64,000 bases of DNA from Actinoplanes campanulatus. Lineage in GTDB: Bacteria; Actinomycetota; Actinomycetes; Mycobacteriales; Micromonosporaceae. Positions 1 to 11,091 of the stretch are shown in pieces (within the stretch, counting starts at the first letter, position 1; every line of letters starts with the position of its first letter). A program made the position numbers and the translations under genes. The stretch spans positions 372,001 to 436,000 of the forward strand of contig NZ_BMPW01000003.1 in assembly GCF_014647795.1 (NCBI RefSeq), read 5' to 3'. A model generated the notes under the pieces. The model searched no databases. It was not told the DNA's origin and was given only the letters and a program-made list of their open reading frames with translations.

Positions 1-218
1 GCCCGGCGGTCACCGGCCATCACCACACCGTCGGCCGTCGCGATCGCGACGATCGTGGTGCCGTGCGGCGCGATGTCCGCGGACAGGCCCGAGGGAAGCG
101 GCCGCCGGCCCGGTAGCAGCTCCGGGGCGGCCTGGCTCAGGAACTGCGTGAAGGAGGACGTCGAAGTGCTGGTGAAGAAATCCGGTAGACGCCCGGATGG
201 ATCAAAGCCCGTCGCCAC
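1..218 (-). CDS. prcB: 20S proteasome beta subunit, 5' part only
   Basis: The proteolytic beta subunit of the actinobacterial 20S core, which degrades pupylated proteins delivered by the ARC ATPase. Only the first 72 codons are present; the gene continues past the left edge. The start is a GTG preceded by GAAAGGAACCAC. The translation begins [15 protein letters not shown] and has a propeptide of roughly 55 residues. A typical autocleavage site follows, with HG before [18 protein letters not shown]; the first Thr of TTIVA would be the exposed nucleophile. It lies downstream of pup on the same strand, the usual dop-pup-prcB order. prcA and pafA are expected further left but cannot be seen. Confidence 0.95.
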   Translation of the reverse strand, partial: MATGFDPSGRLPDFFTSTSTSSFTQFLSQAAPELLPGRRPLPSGLSADIAPHGTTIVAIATADGVVMAGDRR

Positions 219-361
219 GTGGTTCCTTTCAGATACGTGCAGTTGACGCACAATATCCCGCCGAAGCGAGTGGTTGCGATCAACGCCATCGACATGTCTT
301 GAGGAAATGCCGGACGCCGCCGAAACGGCGGCGTCCGGTCACTTACAAGCGGACAAACCGG

Positions 362-577
362 TCACTGACCGCCTTTTTGGACGTATCCCCTCACGAACTC
401 TTCGGCGTTCTCCTCCAGGACGGAATCGATCTCGTCCAGCAGGTCGTCGACGTCCTCGGTGATCTCCGCATGCCGCTCGGCGACCTCGGGATTGGCCTCG
501 ACGGTGACGTCCTCGATCTCCTGGTCGCTGCGGCCCTTCCCGCTCTGCGACTGACCACCTGTGTCTCGGGTTGCCAT
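362..577 (-). CDS. pup: Prokaryotic ubiquitin-like protein Pup
   Basis: A 71-residue, intrinsically disordered tag that is joined to lysines of target proteins and sends them to the proteasome. The C-terminal half carries the helical ARC-binding segment (DVDDLLDEIDSVLEENAEEF) and the protein ends VRGYVQKGGQ. The terminal Gln means this Pup must be deamidated to Glu by Dop before ligation, as in mycobacteria. I chose the ATG at MATRDTGGQ because GAAGGGGGCATCC sits just upstream and because Pup proteins usually begin with the disordered MA(T/S)+(D/E) stretch. An upstream in-frame start would add 13 residues unlike the family. It lies between dop and prcB. Confidence 0.97.
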   Translation of the reverse strand: MATRDTGGQSQSGKGRSDQEIEDVTVEANPEVAERHAEITEDVDDLLDEIDSVLEENAEEFVRGYVQKGGQ

Positions 578-677
578 GGATGCCCCCTTCTGAAGCCACC
601 CGAAGTCCTGCACCATCGGGTTGGAAAAAACCTACCTCGCGCCTATGACGAAAAGGCCCGCCGGAACGGGTGTTTTA

Positions 678-2195
678 TTACCGGCTCGTGATCACCTCGA
701 GCAGGTCCTTGGCGCTCTCGCACGTGTCGAAGAGCTGGCCGACATGCTTCTTGGTGCCCCGCTCCGGCTCCATCATCGGCACTCGCACCAGCGATTCCCG
801 GCCGACGTCGAAGATGACCGAGTCCCAGCTGGCGGCGACCACCTCGGAGGCGTACTGCGCCAGGCAGCGGCCCCGGAAGTAGGCCCGGGTGTCCTCCGGC
901 GGCTCGTACATCGCGCGCTGCGTGTCGTCGGGGTCCAGCAGGGTCTTCATCGACCCGCGGGCCACCAGGCGATGGTAGAGGCCCTTCTCCGGGCGCACGT
1001 CCGAATACTGCAGGTCGACGAGCTGGAGCTTGGGCGAGGACCAGCCGAGGTTCTCCCGCTCCCGGTAGCCCTCCAGCAGCCGCAGCTTGGCCACCCAGTC
1101 CAGGCTGTCGGACAGCAGCATCGGGTCGCGGCCCAGCTTGTCCAGCATGTCCTCCCAGCGGTCCAGGACGTCGAGGGTCTGCTCGTCGGCATCCTGGCCG
1201 TACCGGTCGTCGACGAACTGGCGGGCGCGCTCGTAGTAGGCCCACTGGAGGTCCAGCGCGGTGAGGCGGCGGCCGTCGCGCAGCCGCATCAGGTGCCCCA
1301 GCGCCGGGTCGTGGCTGACCGCCTTGAGCTCGGAGACCGGGTCGGCGATGCCCAGCTCGCCGGTGAACACCTTCTCCTCGATCATGTTCAGCACCAGGGC
1401 GGTGGTGCCGACCTTGAGGTAGGTGGCGATCTCGGAGAGGTTGGCGTCGCCGATGATCACGTGCAGCCGGCGGTACTTGTCGGCGTCGGCGTGCGGCTCG
1501 TCCCGGGTGTTGATGATCGGCCGCTTCAGGGTCGTCTCCAGACCCACCTCGACCTCGAAGAAGTCGGCGCGGGAGGAGATCTGGAAGCCGGAGCCGCCGC
1601 CGTCCTGCCCGATGCCGACGCGCCCGGCGCCACAGTAGATCTGCCGGGTCACGAAGAACGGGGTGAGGTGGGCGACGATGTCGGCGAACGCGGTCTGCCG
1701 GCGCATCAGGTAGTTCTCGTGGGCGCCGTACGATGCGCCCTTGTTGTCGGTGTTGTTCTTGTAGAGCTGGATCCGGTGGGCGCCCGGGATGGTGGCGGCC
1801 CGCCGCGACGCCTCGGCCATCACCCGCTCGCCCGCCTTGTCCCACTTCACGATGTCCAGCGGGTTGGTCACCTCGGGCGTGCTGTACTCCGGGTGGGCGT
1901 GATCCACGTAGAGCCGCGCGCCGTTGGTCAGTATCACGTTGGCCAGGCCGAGATCCTCGTCGGCGAGGGCCTCCGCCGGGTCGTAGGCGGCGCCGGAGTA
2001 GGTGAAGCCCCGCGCGTCACGCAGCGGGGACTCCTCCTCGTAGTCCCAGCGCGCGCGGCCGTTGCGGTTGAGCTCGGGGCGGGCGCCGTAGGCGTTGACC
2101 ACCTGGGACGACGTGACCATCGGATTGGCGCCGGGCTGACCGGGCACCGAGATTCCGTACTCCACCTCGGTGCCCATAATCCGTCGAACGCTCAT
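678..2195 (-). CDS. dop: Pup deamidase/depupylase Dop
   Basis: A 505-residue glutamine-synthetase-fold enzyme. It converts Pup's terminal Gln to Glu and also removes Pup from substrates. It begins [19 protein letters not shown], where the GTEVEYG segment is the conserved metal/ATP-binding strand. It is called Dop and not the ligase PafA because of the N-terminal insertion that follows (about residues 40-75, including [20 protein letters not shown]), which matches the Dop loop, and because it is immediately upstream of pup. The ATG at 2195 is chosen over longer starts because AGGGTGGTCGC precedes it. The gap of about 100 bases to pup suggests cotranscription. Confidence 0.95.
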   Translation of the reverse strand: MSVRRIMGTEVEYGISVPGQPGANPMVTSSQVVNAYGARPELNRNGRARWDYEEESPLRDARGFTYSGAAYDPAEALADEDLGLANVILTNGARLYVDHAHPEYSTPEVTNPLDIVKWDKAGERVMAEASRRAATIPGAHRIQLYKNNTDNKGASYGAHENYLMRRQTAFADIVAHLTPFFVTRQIYCGAGRVGIGQDGGGSGFQISSRADFFEVEVGLETTLKRPIINTRDEPHADADKYRRLHVIIGDANLSEIATYLKVGTTALVLNMIEEKVFTGELGIADPVSELKAVSHDPALGHLMRLRDGRRLTALDLQWAYYERARQFVDDRYGQDADEQTLDVLDRWEDMLDKLGRDPMLLSDSLDWVAKLRLLEGYRERENLGWSSPKLQLVDLQYSDVRPEKGLYHRLVARGSMKTLLDPDDTQRAMYEPPEDTRAYFRGRCLAQYASEVVAASWDSVIFDVGRESLVRVPMMEPERGTKKHVGQLFDTCESAKDLLEVITSR

Positions 2196-2260
2196 GCGAC
2201 CACCCTGTTCTTTAGGACCGCGCTGTCCGCCACGAGGCCAAGCCTGCTCATGCATCGAGC

Positions 2261-3454
2261 CTAGACGCTCTCACGGCGCTTTCCGAAGCTGCCCGTGCGC
2301 GCGTCGGTACCTTGCGTGGCGATGTTGATCACCGGGAGCCGGCGGGCGAGCGCCTGGGCCGGACGCTCCACATACCGGTGACCTGCCCAGGCCGCGCCGA
2401 GAGCACCCGCCGTGAACAGCAGCGCGATGATCAGCGGCCGGTCGGAGACGTGCACGGCCACCGCGAGGACCGGGATATGGAGCAGATAGAGCGAATAGCT
2501 GACCTCGCCGAACCACACCAGCACGGCCGGCGGGCGCCGTTCGCTCAGCGCGTAGCCGGCGCCGAAGGTGACCGCGACCGCGAGGACGACCGCCGGTCCC
2601 AGATGGACCGCGGCGCCGGCCAGGACGACGGTCAGGGCCACCGCGGCCGGCAGCCGGCCGATCAGCCGGTGCCGCATCCGGTGGAGCACGGTTCCGGCGA
2701 ACATCACCGCGAGCATCTGCGTGGCCTGGGCCGAGGACGCGCCGGTCACCCCACCGGTGGCCGAGCCGTTCACCAGCGGGAGGGCGGCCGCGCCGAGACC
2801 TCCGGCGGCGGCCACGAGCGACACGGCCTTCGACTCGGTGAGGTACGCCGTGACGACGCCGATCAGAAGCACCAGGACCGCCACGGCGGTGATCCGGCGC
2901 TGCCCCACGGTCCCGCCGAGCAGGTCGTCCGGCAGCGCCACCACGGCGGCGACCGCGGTGAGCCCGGCCGCCCACCACGCGCTCCAGCGGTGCCGTCCCC
3001 AGGCGAACAGCCCGGCGGTCAACAGGTAGAAGACCATCTCGTAGGAGAGCGTCCAGAACGGCCGCAGCACGCCCCGGACGCCCAGCAGGTCCTGGAGCAT
3101 GGTGACGTGCCCGGCGACGCTGGCGGCGGTCTCGGTGGTCAGCTGGGCGGGCATCCGCAGCAGCCCGGCCGCGCCCAGGACGAGCCCCACCACGGCGGCG
3201 ACCAGATAGGCGGGATAGATCCGCAGGAGACGGCCGGTCCAGAAGCGCCGCAGCGAGCCGTGCCGTTCCAGGGACATCGGGATGACGTAGCCGCTGACCA
3301 GGAAGAACAGCAGGACGCCGTACCGGCCCAGATCGAAGGCGTGGTAGAGGCTCAGGTGGCGGTCGCCGCCGAGCACCGCCGGGCTGAGATGGAAGACGGC
3401 CACGGTGACCGCGGCCCAACCGCGAAGCGCGTCGAGCCAGGCTAGGCGGGTCAT
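2261..3454 (-). CDS. Acyltransferase family 3 membrane protein (OafA/YrhL type)
   Basis: A 397-residue polytopic membrane protein that should transfer acyl groups onto an extracytoplasmic sugar or lipid; the substrate cannot be told. It opens [23 protein letters not shown], which has the family's LDALRG motif and the conserved His of the first transmembrane segment. About ten hydrophobic helices follow, including FFLVSGYVI and [12 protein letters not shown]. The tail after residue 375 is basic and probably cytoplasmic. It sits between arc and dop but is separated from arc by a strong hairpin, so it probably has its own promoter. It could feed transcription into dop, whose start is 65 bases downstream. 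It is not a known part of the Pup pathway. Confidence 0.88.
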   Translation of the reverse strand: MTRLAWLDALRGWAAVTVAVFHLSPAVLGGDRHLSLYHAFDLGRYGVLLFFLVSGYVIPMSLERHGSLRRFWTGRLLRIYPAYLVAAVVGLVLGAAGLLRMPAQLTTETAASVAGHVTMLQDLLGVRGVLRPFWTLSYEMVFYLLTAGLFAWGRHRWSAWWAAGLTAVAAVVALPDDLLGGTVGQRRITAVAVLVLLIGVVTAYLTESKAVSLVAAAGGLGAAALPLVNGSATGGVTGASSAQATQMLAVMFAGTVLHRMRHRLIGRLPAAVALTVVLAGAAVHLGPAVVLAVAVTFGAGYALSERRPPAVLVWFGEVSYSLYLLHIPVLAVAVHVSDRPLIIALLFTAGALGAAWAGHRYVERPAQALARRLPVINIATQGTDARTGSFGKRRESV

Positions 3455-3469
3455 ACGGGGTTGAACGAG

Positions 3470-3502
3470 GACGGGGCCGGAGGGAAACCCTCCGGCCCCG
3501 TC
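3470..3502 (-). terminator. Strong hairpin after arc
   Basis: A perfect 15-bp inverted repeat (GACGGGGCCGGAGGG, loop AAA, then its complement) starts 16 bases after the arc stop codon and ends just before the acyltransferase ATG. There is no T-run, which is common in high-GC actinomycetes. It implies arc is mostly transcribed apart from the acyltransferase-dop-pup-prcB string. Confidence 0.8.
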
Positions 3503-3517
3503 AACCGCACGTGCTGG

Positions 3518-5299
3518 TTACAGGTACTGACCGGTGTTGGTGGCGGTCTCGATGGACCGGCCGGCCTCGGCGCCCTTGCCGCCGGAGACGAGGGTGCGGA
3601 TGTAGACGATCCGCTCGCCCTTCTTGCCGGAGATCCGGGCCCAGTCGTCGGGGTTGGTGGTGTTCGGCAGGTCCTCGTTCTCCCGGAACTCGTCGACGCA
3701 GCTGTCGAGCAGGTGCTGCAGCCGGAGCCCCTTCTTGCCGGAGGTGAGGAACTCCTTGATCGCCATCTTCTTGCCACGGTCGACGATGTTCTGGATCATC
3801 GCGCCGGAGTTGAAGTCCTTGAAGTACAGGACCTCCTTGTCACCGTTGGCGTAGGTGACCTCCAGGAAGCGGTTCTCCTCCGTCTCCGTATACATCCGCA
3901 GGACGACGGCCTCGATCATCGCGGCCACCGTGGCGTCCCGGTTGCCGCCGTGCTCGGTCAGGTCGTCCGAGCTGAGCGGCAGGTCGGCCAGGATGTACTT
4001 GGCGAAGATGTCCTTCGCCGCCTCCGCGTCCGGGCGCTCGATCTTGATCTTCACGTCGAGACGGCCGGGCCGCAGGATCGCCGGGTCGATCATGTCTTCC
4101 CGGTTGGAGGCGCCGATGACGATCACGTTCTCCAGGCCCTCGACACCGTCGATCTCGCTGAGCAGCTGGGGAACGATCGTGTTCTCCACGTCGCTGGAGA
4201 CACCCGAGCCACGGGTCCGGAAGATCGAGTCCATCTCGTCGAAGAACACGATCACCGGGGTGCCCTCGCCGGCCTTCTCCCGGGCACGCTGGAAGACCAG
4301 GCGGATGTGCCGCTCGGTCTCACCCACGTACTTGTTCAGCAGCTCCGGGCCCTTGATGTTGAGGAAGTAGCTGGTGTGCTTCTCCTCGCCCCGCCGCTCG
4401 GCGATCTTCTTGGCCAGCGAGTTGGCCACCGCCTTGGCGATCAGGGTCTTGCCACAGCCGGGCGGGCCGTAGAGCAGGATCCCCTTGGGCGGGCGCAGCT
4501 GGTGCTCCCGGAACAGGTCGGCGTGCAGGAACGGCAGCTCCACCGCGTCGCGGATCTGCTCGATCTGCGAGTGCAGGCCACCGATGTCGCCGTAGTCGAC
4601 GTCGGGGACCTCCTCCAGGACGAGCTCCTCGACCTCGCTCTTCGGGATCCGCTCGTAGGCGTACGCCGAGCGCGGCTCGATCATCAACGAGTCGCCGGCG
4701 CGCAGCTTGGTGATCTCGAGCGAGTCGGCGAGGAACACGATGCGCTCCTCGTCGGCGTGCGACACCACCAGCGCCCGGTCGGCCGGACCACCCGACGGGT
4801 TGTCCAGGACCTCCTTGAGCAGCACCACCTCGCCGGTGCGTTCGAAGCCGAACGCGTCGACGACGTTGAGAGCGTCGTTCAGCAGGACCTCCTGGCCCCG
4901 CTGGAGCTCGTCGGTGGCGAGCGACGGCGAGACCGCCACCCGCAGTTTGCGGCCACCGGTGAACACGTCCACCGTGCCGTCCTCGTGGGCCGACAGGAAC
5001 ACGCCGTAGCCGCTGGGCGGCTGGGCTAGCCGGTCAATCTCTTCCTTGAGAGTGACGATCTGGGCCCGGGCTTCCTTGAGGGTCGCCACGAGCCGCTCGT
5101 TGTTCTCGGTCACTCGGGCCAGCTGCGCCTGCGTTGCCGCGAGCCGTTCCTCGAGCTGCCGGAGGTGTCGGGGGCTCTCCGTCAACTTCCGCCGGACCAG
5201 AGCGAGTTCCTCTTGCAGAAACGCGACCTGACTCGAGAGATCGTTGACTTCCTTCTCCGCTCGCGCGGCGCGGGAGTCCGCTTCGTCGCTACGTGCCAC
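3518..5299 (-). CDS. arc: Proteasome-associated AAA ATPase ARC/Mpa
   Basis: The 593-residue hexameric unfoldase that recognises Pup through its N-terminal coiled coil and threads substrates into the 20S core. The N-terminus (residues 1-80, from [18 protein letters not shown]) is heptad-rich, and OB-type domains follow. The AAA module has Walker A GPPGCGKT near residue 276 and Walker [11 protein letters not shown] near 345. The protein ends TNTGQYL, the C-terminal GQYL motif that docks on the proteasome and opens its gate, so activator function is intact. The GTG start is supported by GGAGGTGGGAC immediately upstream; the frame stays open further up but lacks family sequence. It is transcribed divergently from the ferredoxin gene. 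Confidence 0.96.
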   Translation of the reverse strand: MARSDEADSRAARAEKEVNDLSSQVAFLQEELALVRRKLTESPRHLRQLEERLAATQAQLARVTENNERLVATLKEARAQIVTLKEEIDRLAQPPSGYGVFLSAHEDGTVDVFTGGRKLRVAVSPSLATDELQRGQEVLLNDALNVVDAFGFERTGEVVLLKEVLDNPSGGPADRALVVSHADEERIVFLADSLEITKLRAGDSLMIEPRSAYAYERIPKSEVEELVLEEVPDVDYGDIGGLHSQIEQIRDAVELPFLHADLFREHQLRPPKGILLYGPPGCGKTLIAKAVANSLAKKIAERRGEEKHTSYFLNIKGPELLNKYVGETERHIRLVFQRAREKAGEGTPVIVFFDEMDSIFRTRGSGVSSDVENTIVPQLLSEIDGVEGLENVIVIGASNREDMIDPAILRPGRLDVKIKIERPDAEAAKDIFAKYILADLPLSSDDLTEHGGNRDATVAAMIEAVVLRMYTETEENRFLEVTYANGDKEVLYFKDFNSGAMIQNIVDRGKKMAIKEFLTSGKKGLRLQHLLDSCVDEFRENEDLPNTTNPDDWARISGKKGERIVYIRTLVSGGKGAEAGRSIETATNTGQYL

Positions 5300-5473
5300 G
5301 TCCCACCTCCCCGGGGGGCTCGAACGTCTTGGGTCAACACTAGCCGTTCGGAAACCGATTTTGACCCATGCAACACCCTCGTCACCGACTCTTGATCGAT
5401 TGGTCCGACCGCACCTGAGCCGGTCGGACAGACTTCCGGTACCGTCAGGCCTCACCGGTTGTGGGAGGTAGGA

Positions 5474-5761
5474 GTGTCCGCTGACACTGATGAGCTGCGC
5501 GTCTGGATCGATCAGGACCTGTGCACCGGTGACGGACTCTGCGTGCAGTACGCCCCGGAGGTGTTCGAACTGGACATCGACGGACTCGCCTATGTGAAAG
5601 ACCACTCCGGCGAGTTGCGGCAGGAACCGGGGGCCCGGGTAGGGGTGCCCAGGGGTCTGTTTCTCGAGGTCGTCGACTCGGCGAAGGAATGCCCGGGCGA
5701 CTGCATCCACGTGGTCCGGGCCTCCGACGGCACGGCGGTCGCCGGCCCCGGCGCCGACTGA
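5474..5761 (+). CDS. Small ferredoxin, 3Fe-4S or 4Fe-4S type
   Basis: A 95-residue acidic electron carrier. Cysteines occur as CTGDGLC near residue 18 and as KECPGDC near residue 76, the spacing seen in single-cluster actinobacterial ferredoxins that often serve cytochrome P450s (C-x5-C ... C-P). The cluster type cannot be decided from sequence alone. The GTG at 5474 is preceded by GGGAGGTAGGA and fits family length; an upstream TTG would add five residues. It is divergent from arc across a 174-base gap and convergent with the next gene. No partner oxidase or reductase lies nearby. Confidence 0.88.
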   Translation: MSADTDELRVWIDQDLCTGDGLCVQYAPEVFELDIDGLAYVKDHSGELRQEPGARVGVPRGLFLEVVDSAKECPGDCIHVVRASDGTAVAGPGAD

Positions 5762-5801
5762 CCGTCCCCCGCGCGAGCGCGCGAGTGAAGGTGAGTGACG
5801 G

Positions 5802-6392
5802 TCAGAGGGTGGGACGCCCGACCAGGGACGCCACCACCCGGGAGAACTCCTCGAGCCGGGCGATCTGACCGGGCCCGCCGTCGTCCAGCGTCTTGCCGAA
5901 GCGCAGCGCGTCGTGCCGCAGCGGGGCACGGCCCTCCTCCTCGCCCACCCCGGGCGGCGACACCGCGTCGTCGACCGAGCTGAGCAGCAGGTAGACGTCG
6001 ATGCTGTCGACCCGGGCCTGCCCGTTCGGGGTGCGGGTCAGCCGCCGCCGGCAGCCCACCTCGGTGACCGTGGACAGCGGCACCACCCGCAGCGACGAGG
6101 TCATCGCGCCGGCCGGGCCGTCGCCGGGAGCCACGTCCTCCCCGTGCCACAGCACCAGCCGGCTGCCGTCGCAGACGACGACCTCCTGCCACACCCCGTT
6201 CACCTCGTTGACGAAGCGCTCCAGGGTGAAGCACAGCACCTGGGCGCCGCGCAGCACCCCGAACAGCGCCTCCAGCGCCACCTCGGGATCACGCAGGTAG
6301 GCGCGGGCCGCCGAGTCCAGATCCGGGTAGGGCGACCAGTCCGGGAAGACCGCGGGCATCTCGTTGCTGCCGCCGAAGGGCGGAGAACTCAT
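5802..6392 (-). CDS. Conserved actinobacterial protein, DUF5998-like
   Basis: A 196-residue soluble protein with no motif that reveals an activity. It is an alternating alpha/beta sequence with an LHxL-rich centre ([25 protein letters not shown]) and a beta-strand core ([16 protein letters not shown]). Size and segments resemble what is annotated in actinobacteria as DUF5998; I make that link from memory. It lies downstream of the trmI/M50 pair on the same strand, with an 18-bp tandem duplication in the 79 bases upstream. It overlaps nothing and is convergent with the ferredoxin. Function unknown. Confidence 0.75.
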   Translation of the reverse strand: MSSPPFGGSNEMPAVFPDWSPYPDLDSAARAYLRDPEVALEALFGVLRGAQVLCFTLERFVNEVNGVWQEVVVCDGSRLVLWHGEDVAPGDGPAGAMTSSLRVVPLSTVTEVGCRRRLTRTPNGQARVDSIDVYLLLSSVDDAVSPPGVGEEEGRAPLRHDALRFGKTLDDGGPGQIARLEEFSRVVASLVGRPTL

Positions 6393-6414
6393 GACTGGCG
6401 CTCCTCCGTGTCGT

Positions 6415-6450
6415 CCCGATCGCTAGGAACCTCCCGATCGCTAGGAACCT
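6415..6450. repeat. Perfect 18-bp tandem duplication upstream of the DUF5998-like gene
   Basis: CCCGATCGCTAGGAACCT occurs twice in direct tandem with no mismatch, in the 79-base gap upstream of the 5802-6392 gene. The core CTAGGAACCT reappears as a palindrome at 20057-20068 in front of the GntR gene. It may be an operator pair or simply a slippage duplication. Confidence 0.7.
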
Positions 6451-6471
6451 ACCGGACCGCAATGGAGACGG

Positions 6472-8595
<2,124 letters not shown>

Positions 8596-8663
8596 CTACG
8601 GACACGCCCGCGTGGGACCCACCCCGCATTTTTCGTCGTACCCCTGGCCTAGCCTCTTGAGAC

Positions 8664-10007
8664 ATGACGGCGCTCTCTCCCATGGCTGCCCAGCCGGTCT
8701 CCCCACCCCCGCAGCCCGGTGACCCGGCCTCCGCCTCCGTTCCCGGCCAGGCCACGGCCGCCGACGGCCCGGTCCCGGCGCCGGCCGGGCGGGGCCGCCG
8801 GATGGCGACGCCGTCCGGGCCCTCGTTGTCGCCGTCGCGGGCCGCCGACTTCAAGACGTGCCCGCTGCTGTTCCGCTTCCGCACGGTGGACAAGCTGCCC
8901 GAGACCCCCTCCGCCGACCAGGTCCGCGGCACCCTGATCCACGCCGTCCTGGAGCGCCTGTTCGACCTGCCCGCCGCCGGCCGCACCCCGGAGGCCGCGG
9001 CCGCGCTGGTCGCCCCCGAGTGGGAGAAGCTGGTCGCCCAGGAGCCCGAGCTGGCGTCCCTGTTCGCCGCCGAGCCGCCCGTAACCGCCGGCACGTCCGT
9101 GGCAGCCGGGCCACCCGTGGCCGCCGGGCCGTCCGCGGCCGCCGGGCCATCCGCGGCCGCCGGGCCATCCGCGGCCGCCGGGCCATCCGCGGCCGCCGGG
9201 CCATCCGGCGCTGCGGCGCCGAGTTCCGCACCCGCTGGAGCGGGCGGCCCGGCGGTCCCGGGCTCCCCCGCCGCCCGGACGGGCGACGCACGGCCCAGCC
9301 CCGCGGCGGGCGGTGGGCTGATGCGTGACCCGGCGGCGGTGGCCGCGGAGGCCGACGCGACCGGCCAGGCCGCTCTCATCGACGTTCCGTCCGGCGCCGC
9401 CGAGGCGGCCCGGATCGCGGCCTTCCTCTCCGGCGCCCGCGACCTGCTGGCCGGCTACTTCGCGGTGGAGGACCCACGCCGCCTGGAGCCCGCCGAGCGG
9501 GAGAGCCTGATCTCCACGATGATCGGCGACGAGCTGCTGCTGCGCGGCTACATCGACCGTCTCGACGTCTCCCCGGCCGGGGACCTCCGGGTCGTCGACT
9601 ACAAGACCGGCGGCGCGCCCCGCCAGGCGTTCGAGGGCCGGGCCCTGTTCCAGCTGAAGTTCTACGCCCTGGTCCTGTGGCGCACCCGGGGCGTGGTCCC
9701 CCGGGCCCTGCGGCTGCTCTATCTGAAGGACGCCGAGGCCCTCGACTACAGCCCCGAGGCCGGTGAGCTGGAGCGTTTCGAGCGCACCCTGCTCGCCCTC
9801 TCCCAGGCGATCGAGCGCGCCAAGCGCGACCGCGACTTCCGCCCCAAGCCGAGCCGCCTCTGCGGCTGGTGCAGTCACCAGAGCCTGTGCCCGGAGTTCG
9901 GCGGCACCCCGCCGCCCTATCCGGAGACCGTTCCGATCAGCGACCTCACGCCCGACGCCGAGCCCGACCGGGTCGGCACCCTGCTCCGGGACGACCCCCT
10001 TGACTGA
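8664..10007 (+). CDS. RecB-family PD-(D/E)XK nuclease with predicted Fe-S cluster and inserted repeat
   Basis: A 447-residue nuclease of the Cas4/AddB-like group; the conserved actinobacterial homologue sits beside arc/trmI in other genomes. Cys66 (FKTCPLLFRF) and a C-terminal Cys cluster (RLCGWCSHQSLCPEF, about residue 399) are positioned to hold a 4Fe-4S cluster. Catalytic features are His93 in LIHAVLERLF and VVDYKTGG (Asp312, Lys314). Two parts are unusual. The N-terminus is a Pro/Ala-rich extension of about 50 residues; MATPSGPSLSPSR could be an alternative start. Residues 140-181 are a run of six-residue repeats (AAGPSA) coded by an 18-bp tandem repeat, lying in a loop between the conserved blocks. 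Confidence 0.9.
   Translation: MTALSPMAAQPVSPPPQPGDPASASVPGQATAADGPVPAPAGRGRRMATPSGPSLSPSRAADFKTCPLLFRFRTVDKLPETPSADQVRGTLIHAVLERLFDLPAAGRTPEAAAALVAPEWEKLVAQEPELASLFAAEPPVTAGTSVAAGPPVAAGPSAAAGPSAAAGPSAAAGPSAAAGPSGAAAPSSAPAGAGGPAVPGSPAARTGDARPSPAAGGGLMRDPAAVAAEADATGQAALIDVPSGAAEAARIAAFLSGARDLLAGYFAVEDPRRLEPAERESLISTMIGDELLLRGYIDRLDVSPAGDLRVVDYKTGGAPRQAFEGRALFQLKFYALVLWRTRGVVPRALRLLYLKDAEALDYSPEAGELERFERTLLALSQAIERAKRDRDFRPKPSRLCGWCSHQSLCPEFGGTPPPYPETVPISDLTPDAEPDRVGTLLRDDPLD
9081..9206 (+). repeat. 18-bp in-frame tandem repeat in the nuclease gene
   Basis: Seven 18-bp units coding AAGPSx. The first three have diverged and the last four (GCGGCCGCCGGGCCATCC) are identical, which indicates recent expansion by slippage. 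The reading frame is kept. Confidence 0.9.
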
Positions 10008-10043
10008 CTCCGCACACCGCCGCCGCCCGAACGCCACCGGCCG

Positions 10044-10949
10044 ATGAGGCCGCTCCGGGTGCTTCTCGCCGATGCCGCCCCGCTACAGCGGGCGGGGCTG
10101 CGGGCCGTTCTCACCGGGCCGCCCGACGGCGTGGCCGCACCGGCATCGCGCGACGAGCACGTGGACGTCCCCCGACCGGCATCGCACAGCGAGCCCGGGG
10201 ACTTCCCCCGACCGGCATCGCACAGCGAGCCCGGGAACATCTCCGGGCCGACATCACACGGCGAGCCCGGGAACATCTCCGGGCCGACATCACACGGCGA
10301 GCCCGGGAACATCTCCGGGCCGGCATCGCACGGCTGGCGCGGGGACGTCCCCCGGCCGGCGGAGATCGTCGTGGCCGGGGAGACGGGTGACGGGGCCGAG
10401 GCGGTCGACCTGGCCCGGCGGCTGCTCCCCGACGTACTCATCGTCGATGTGGCTCTTCCCCGCCTCGACGGGCTGGCCGTGACCAGGGCGGTCACCGAGG
10501 CACGGCTGGCGGTCCGGGTTCTGGTCCTGACCGAGCGCGACACCGACGACGAGGTGGTGGCAGCCGTCGCGGCCGGGGCGAACGGCTACCTCTGCAAGGA
10601 CACCCCGCACGGCGAGTTGATCGCCGCCGTCCGGGCGGTGGCCGCCGGTGGCGCGGTGATCGCCCCGCCGATCCTGGCCCGGGTCCTGACCCGGCTGGCC
10701 GGGGCCCTGCCGACGGCGGCGGACGGTTCGGCCGCAGCCCGGCTCGACCCGCTGACCGGCCGGGAACGCGAGGTGCTGGTGCACGTGGCCCGCGGCCGGT
10801 CCAACGCCGAGATCGCGACGATCCTCGGGGTGAGCGAGACGACGGTGAAGACCCACGTCGGCCACGTCCTCACCAAGCTGCGTCTGCGGGACCGCACCCA
10901 GGCCGTGGTCCTCGCCTACGAGACGGGCCTGGTCCGCCCCGGCACCTGA
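10044..10949 (+). CDS. NarL/FixJ-type response regulator with a repeat insertion in its receiver domain
   Basis: A 301-residue regulator. It begins like a receiver (MRPLRVLLADAAPLQRAGLRAVL), then is interrupted by six 12-residue repeats (residues 32-103, such as SHGEPGNISGPT). The fold then resumes at EIVVAGETGDGAEAV. Phosphoacceptor Asp135 (LIVDVALPRLDG) and conserved Lys185 (GYLCKDTP) are present, and the LuxR-type helix-turn-helix (LTGREREVLVHVARG ... TVKTHVGHVL) fills residues 232-295. The usual N-terminal acidic pair is reduced to one Asp (LADAA), so metal binding and phosphorylation may be weak. Compared with the intact paralogue at 25837, the acceptor Asp is displaced by 80 residues. 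No kinase gene is adjacent. Confidence 0.9.
   Translation: MRPLRVLLADAAPLQRAGLRAVLTGPPDGVAAPASRDEHVDVPRPASHSEPGDFPRPASHSEPGNISGPTSHGEPGNISGPTSHGEPGNISGPASHGWRGDVPRPAEIVVAGETGDGAEAVDLARRLLPDVLIVDVALPRLDGLAVTRAVTEARLAVRVLVLTERDTDDEVVAAVAAGANGYLCKDTPHGELIAAVRAVAAGGAVIAPPILARVLTRLAGALPTAADGSAAARLDPLTGREREVLVHVARGRSNAEIATILGVSETTVKTHVGHVLTKLRLRDRTQAVVLAYETGLVRPGT
10137..10352 (+). repeat. 36-bp in-frame tandem repeat inside the receiver domain
   Basis: Six 36-bp units, each coding 12 residues, from APASRDEHVDVP to GPASHGWRGDVP. Central copies are nearly identical and edge copies have diverged, the normal pattern for an expanding tandem array. All units keep the frame. Confidence 0.92.
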
Positions 10950-10975
10950 CCGGCCCGAACGGGCCGGCTCAGGTG
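10943..10975 (+). terminator. Hairpin after the repeat-bearing response regulator
   Basis: CACCTGACCGGCCCG and CGGGCCGG-C-TCAGGTG pair as a 15-bp stem with one bulged base and an AA loop. The stem overlaps the last codons and stop of the gene. No T-run. Confidence 0.65.
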
Positions 10976-11091
10976 ACAGGACCCGGCCGGGCGGGCCGAC
11001 CGCGGTGCGAAGACCAGCCTCGGCACCGGCCCGGCTCAGACAAGAAGGGCGACCGAACCGGCCCGCCACGCGATGCGGAGGCCGGGGCGGC

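Noticed and set aside
678-2195. Pup ligase PafA
   Set aside because: The N-terminal Dop-loop insertion and position next to pup indicate Dop; PafA lacks that insertion.
621-2264. Plus-strand frame opposite dop
   Set aside because: Antisense shadow of a conserved enzyme; no family similarity.
10137-10352. CRISPR-like repeat array
   Set aside because: Units are 36 bp but contiguous with no spacers, and they are in frame inside a regulator gene. No cas genes are present.
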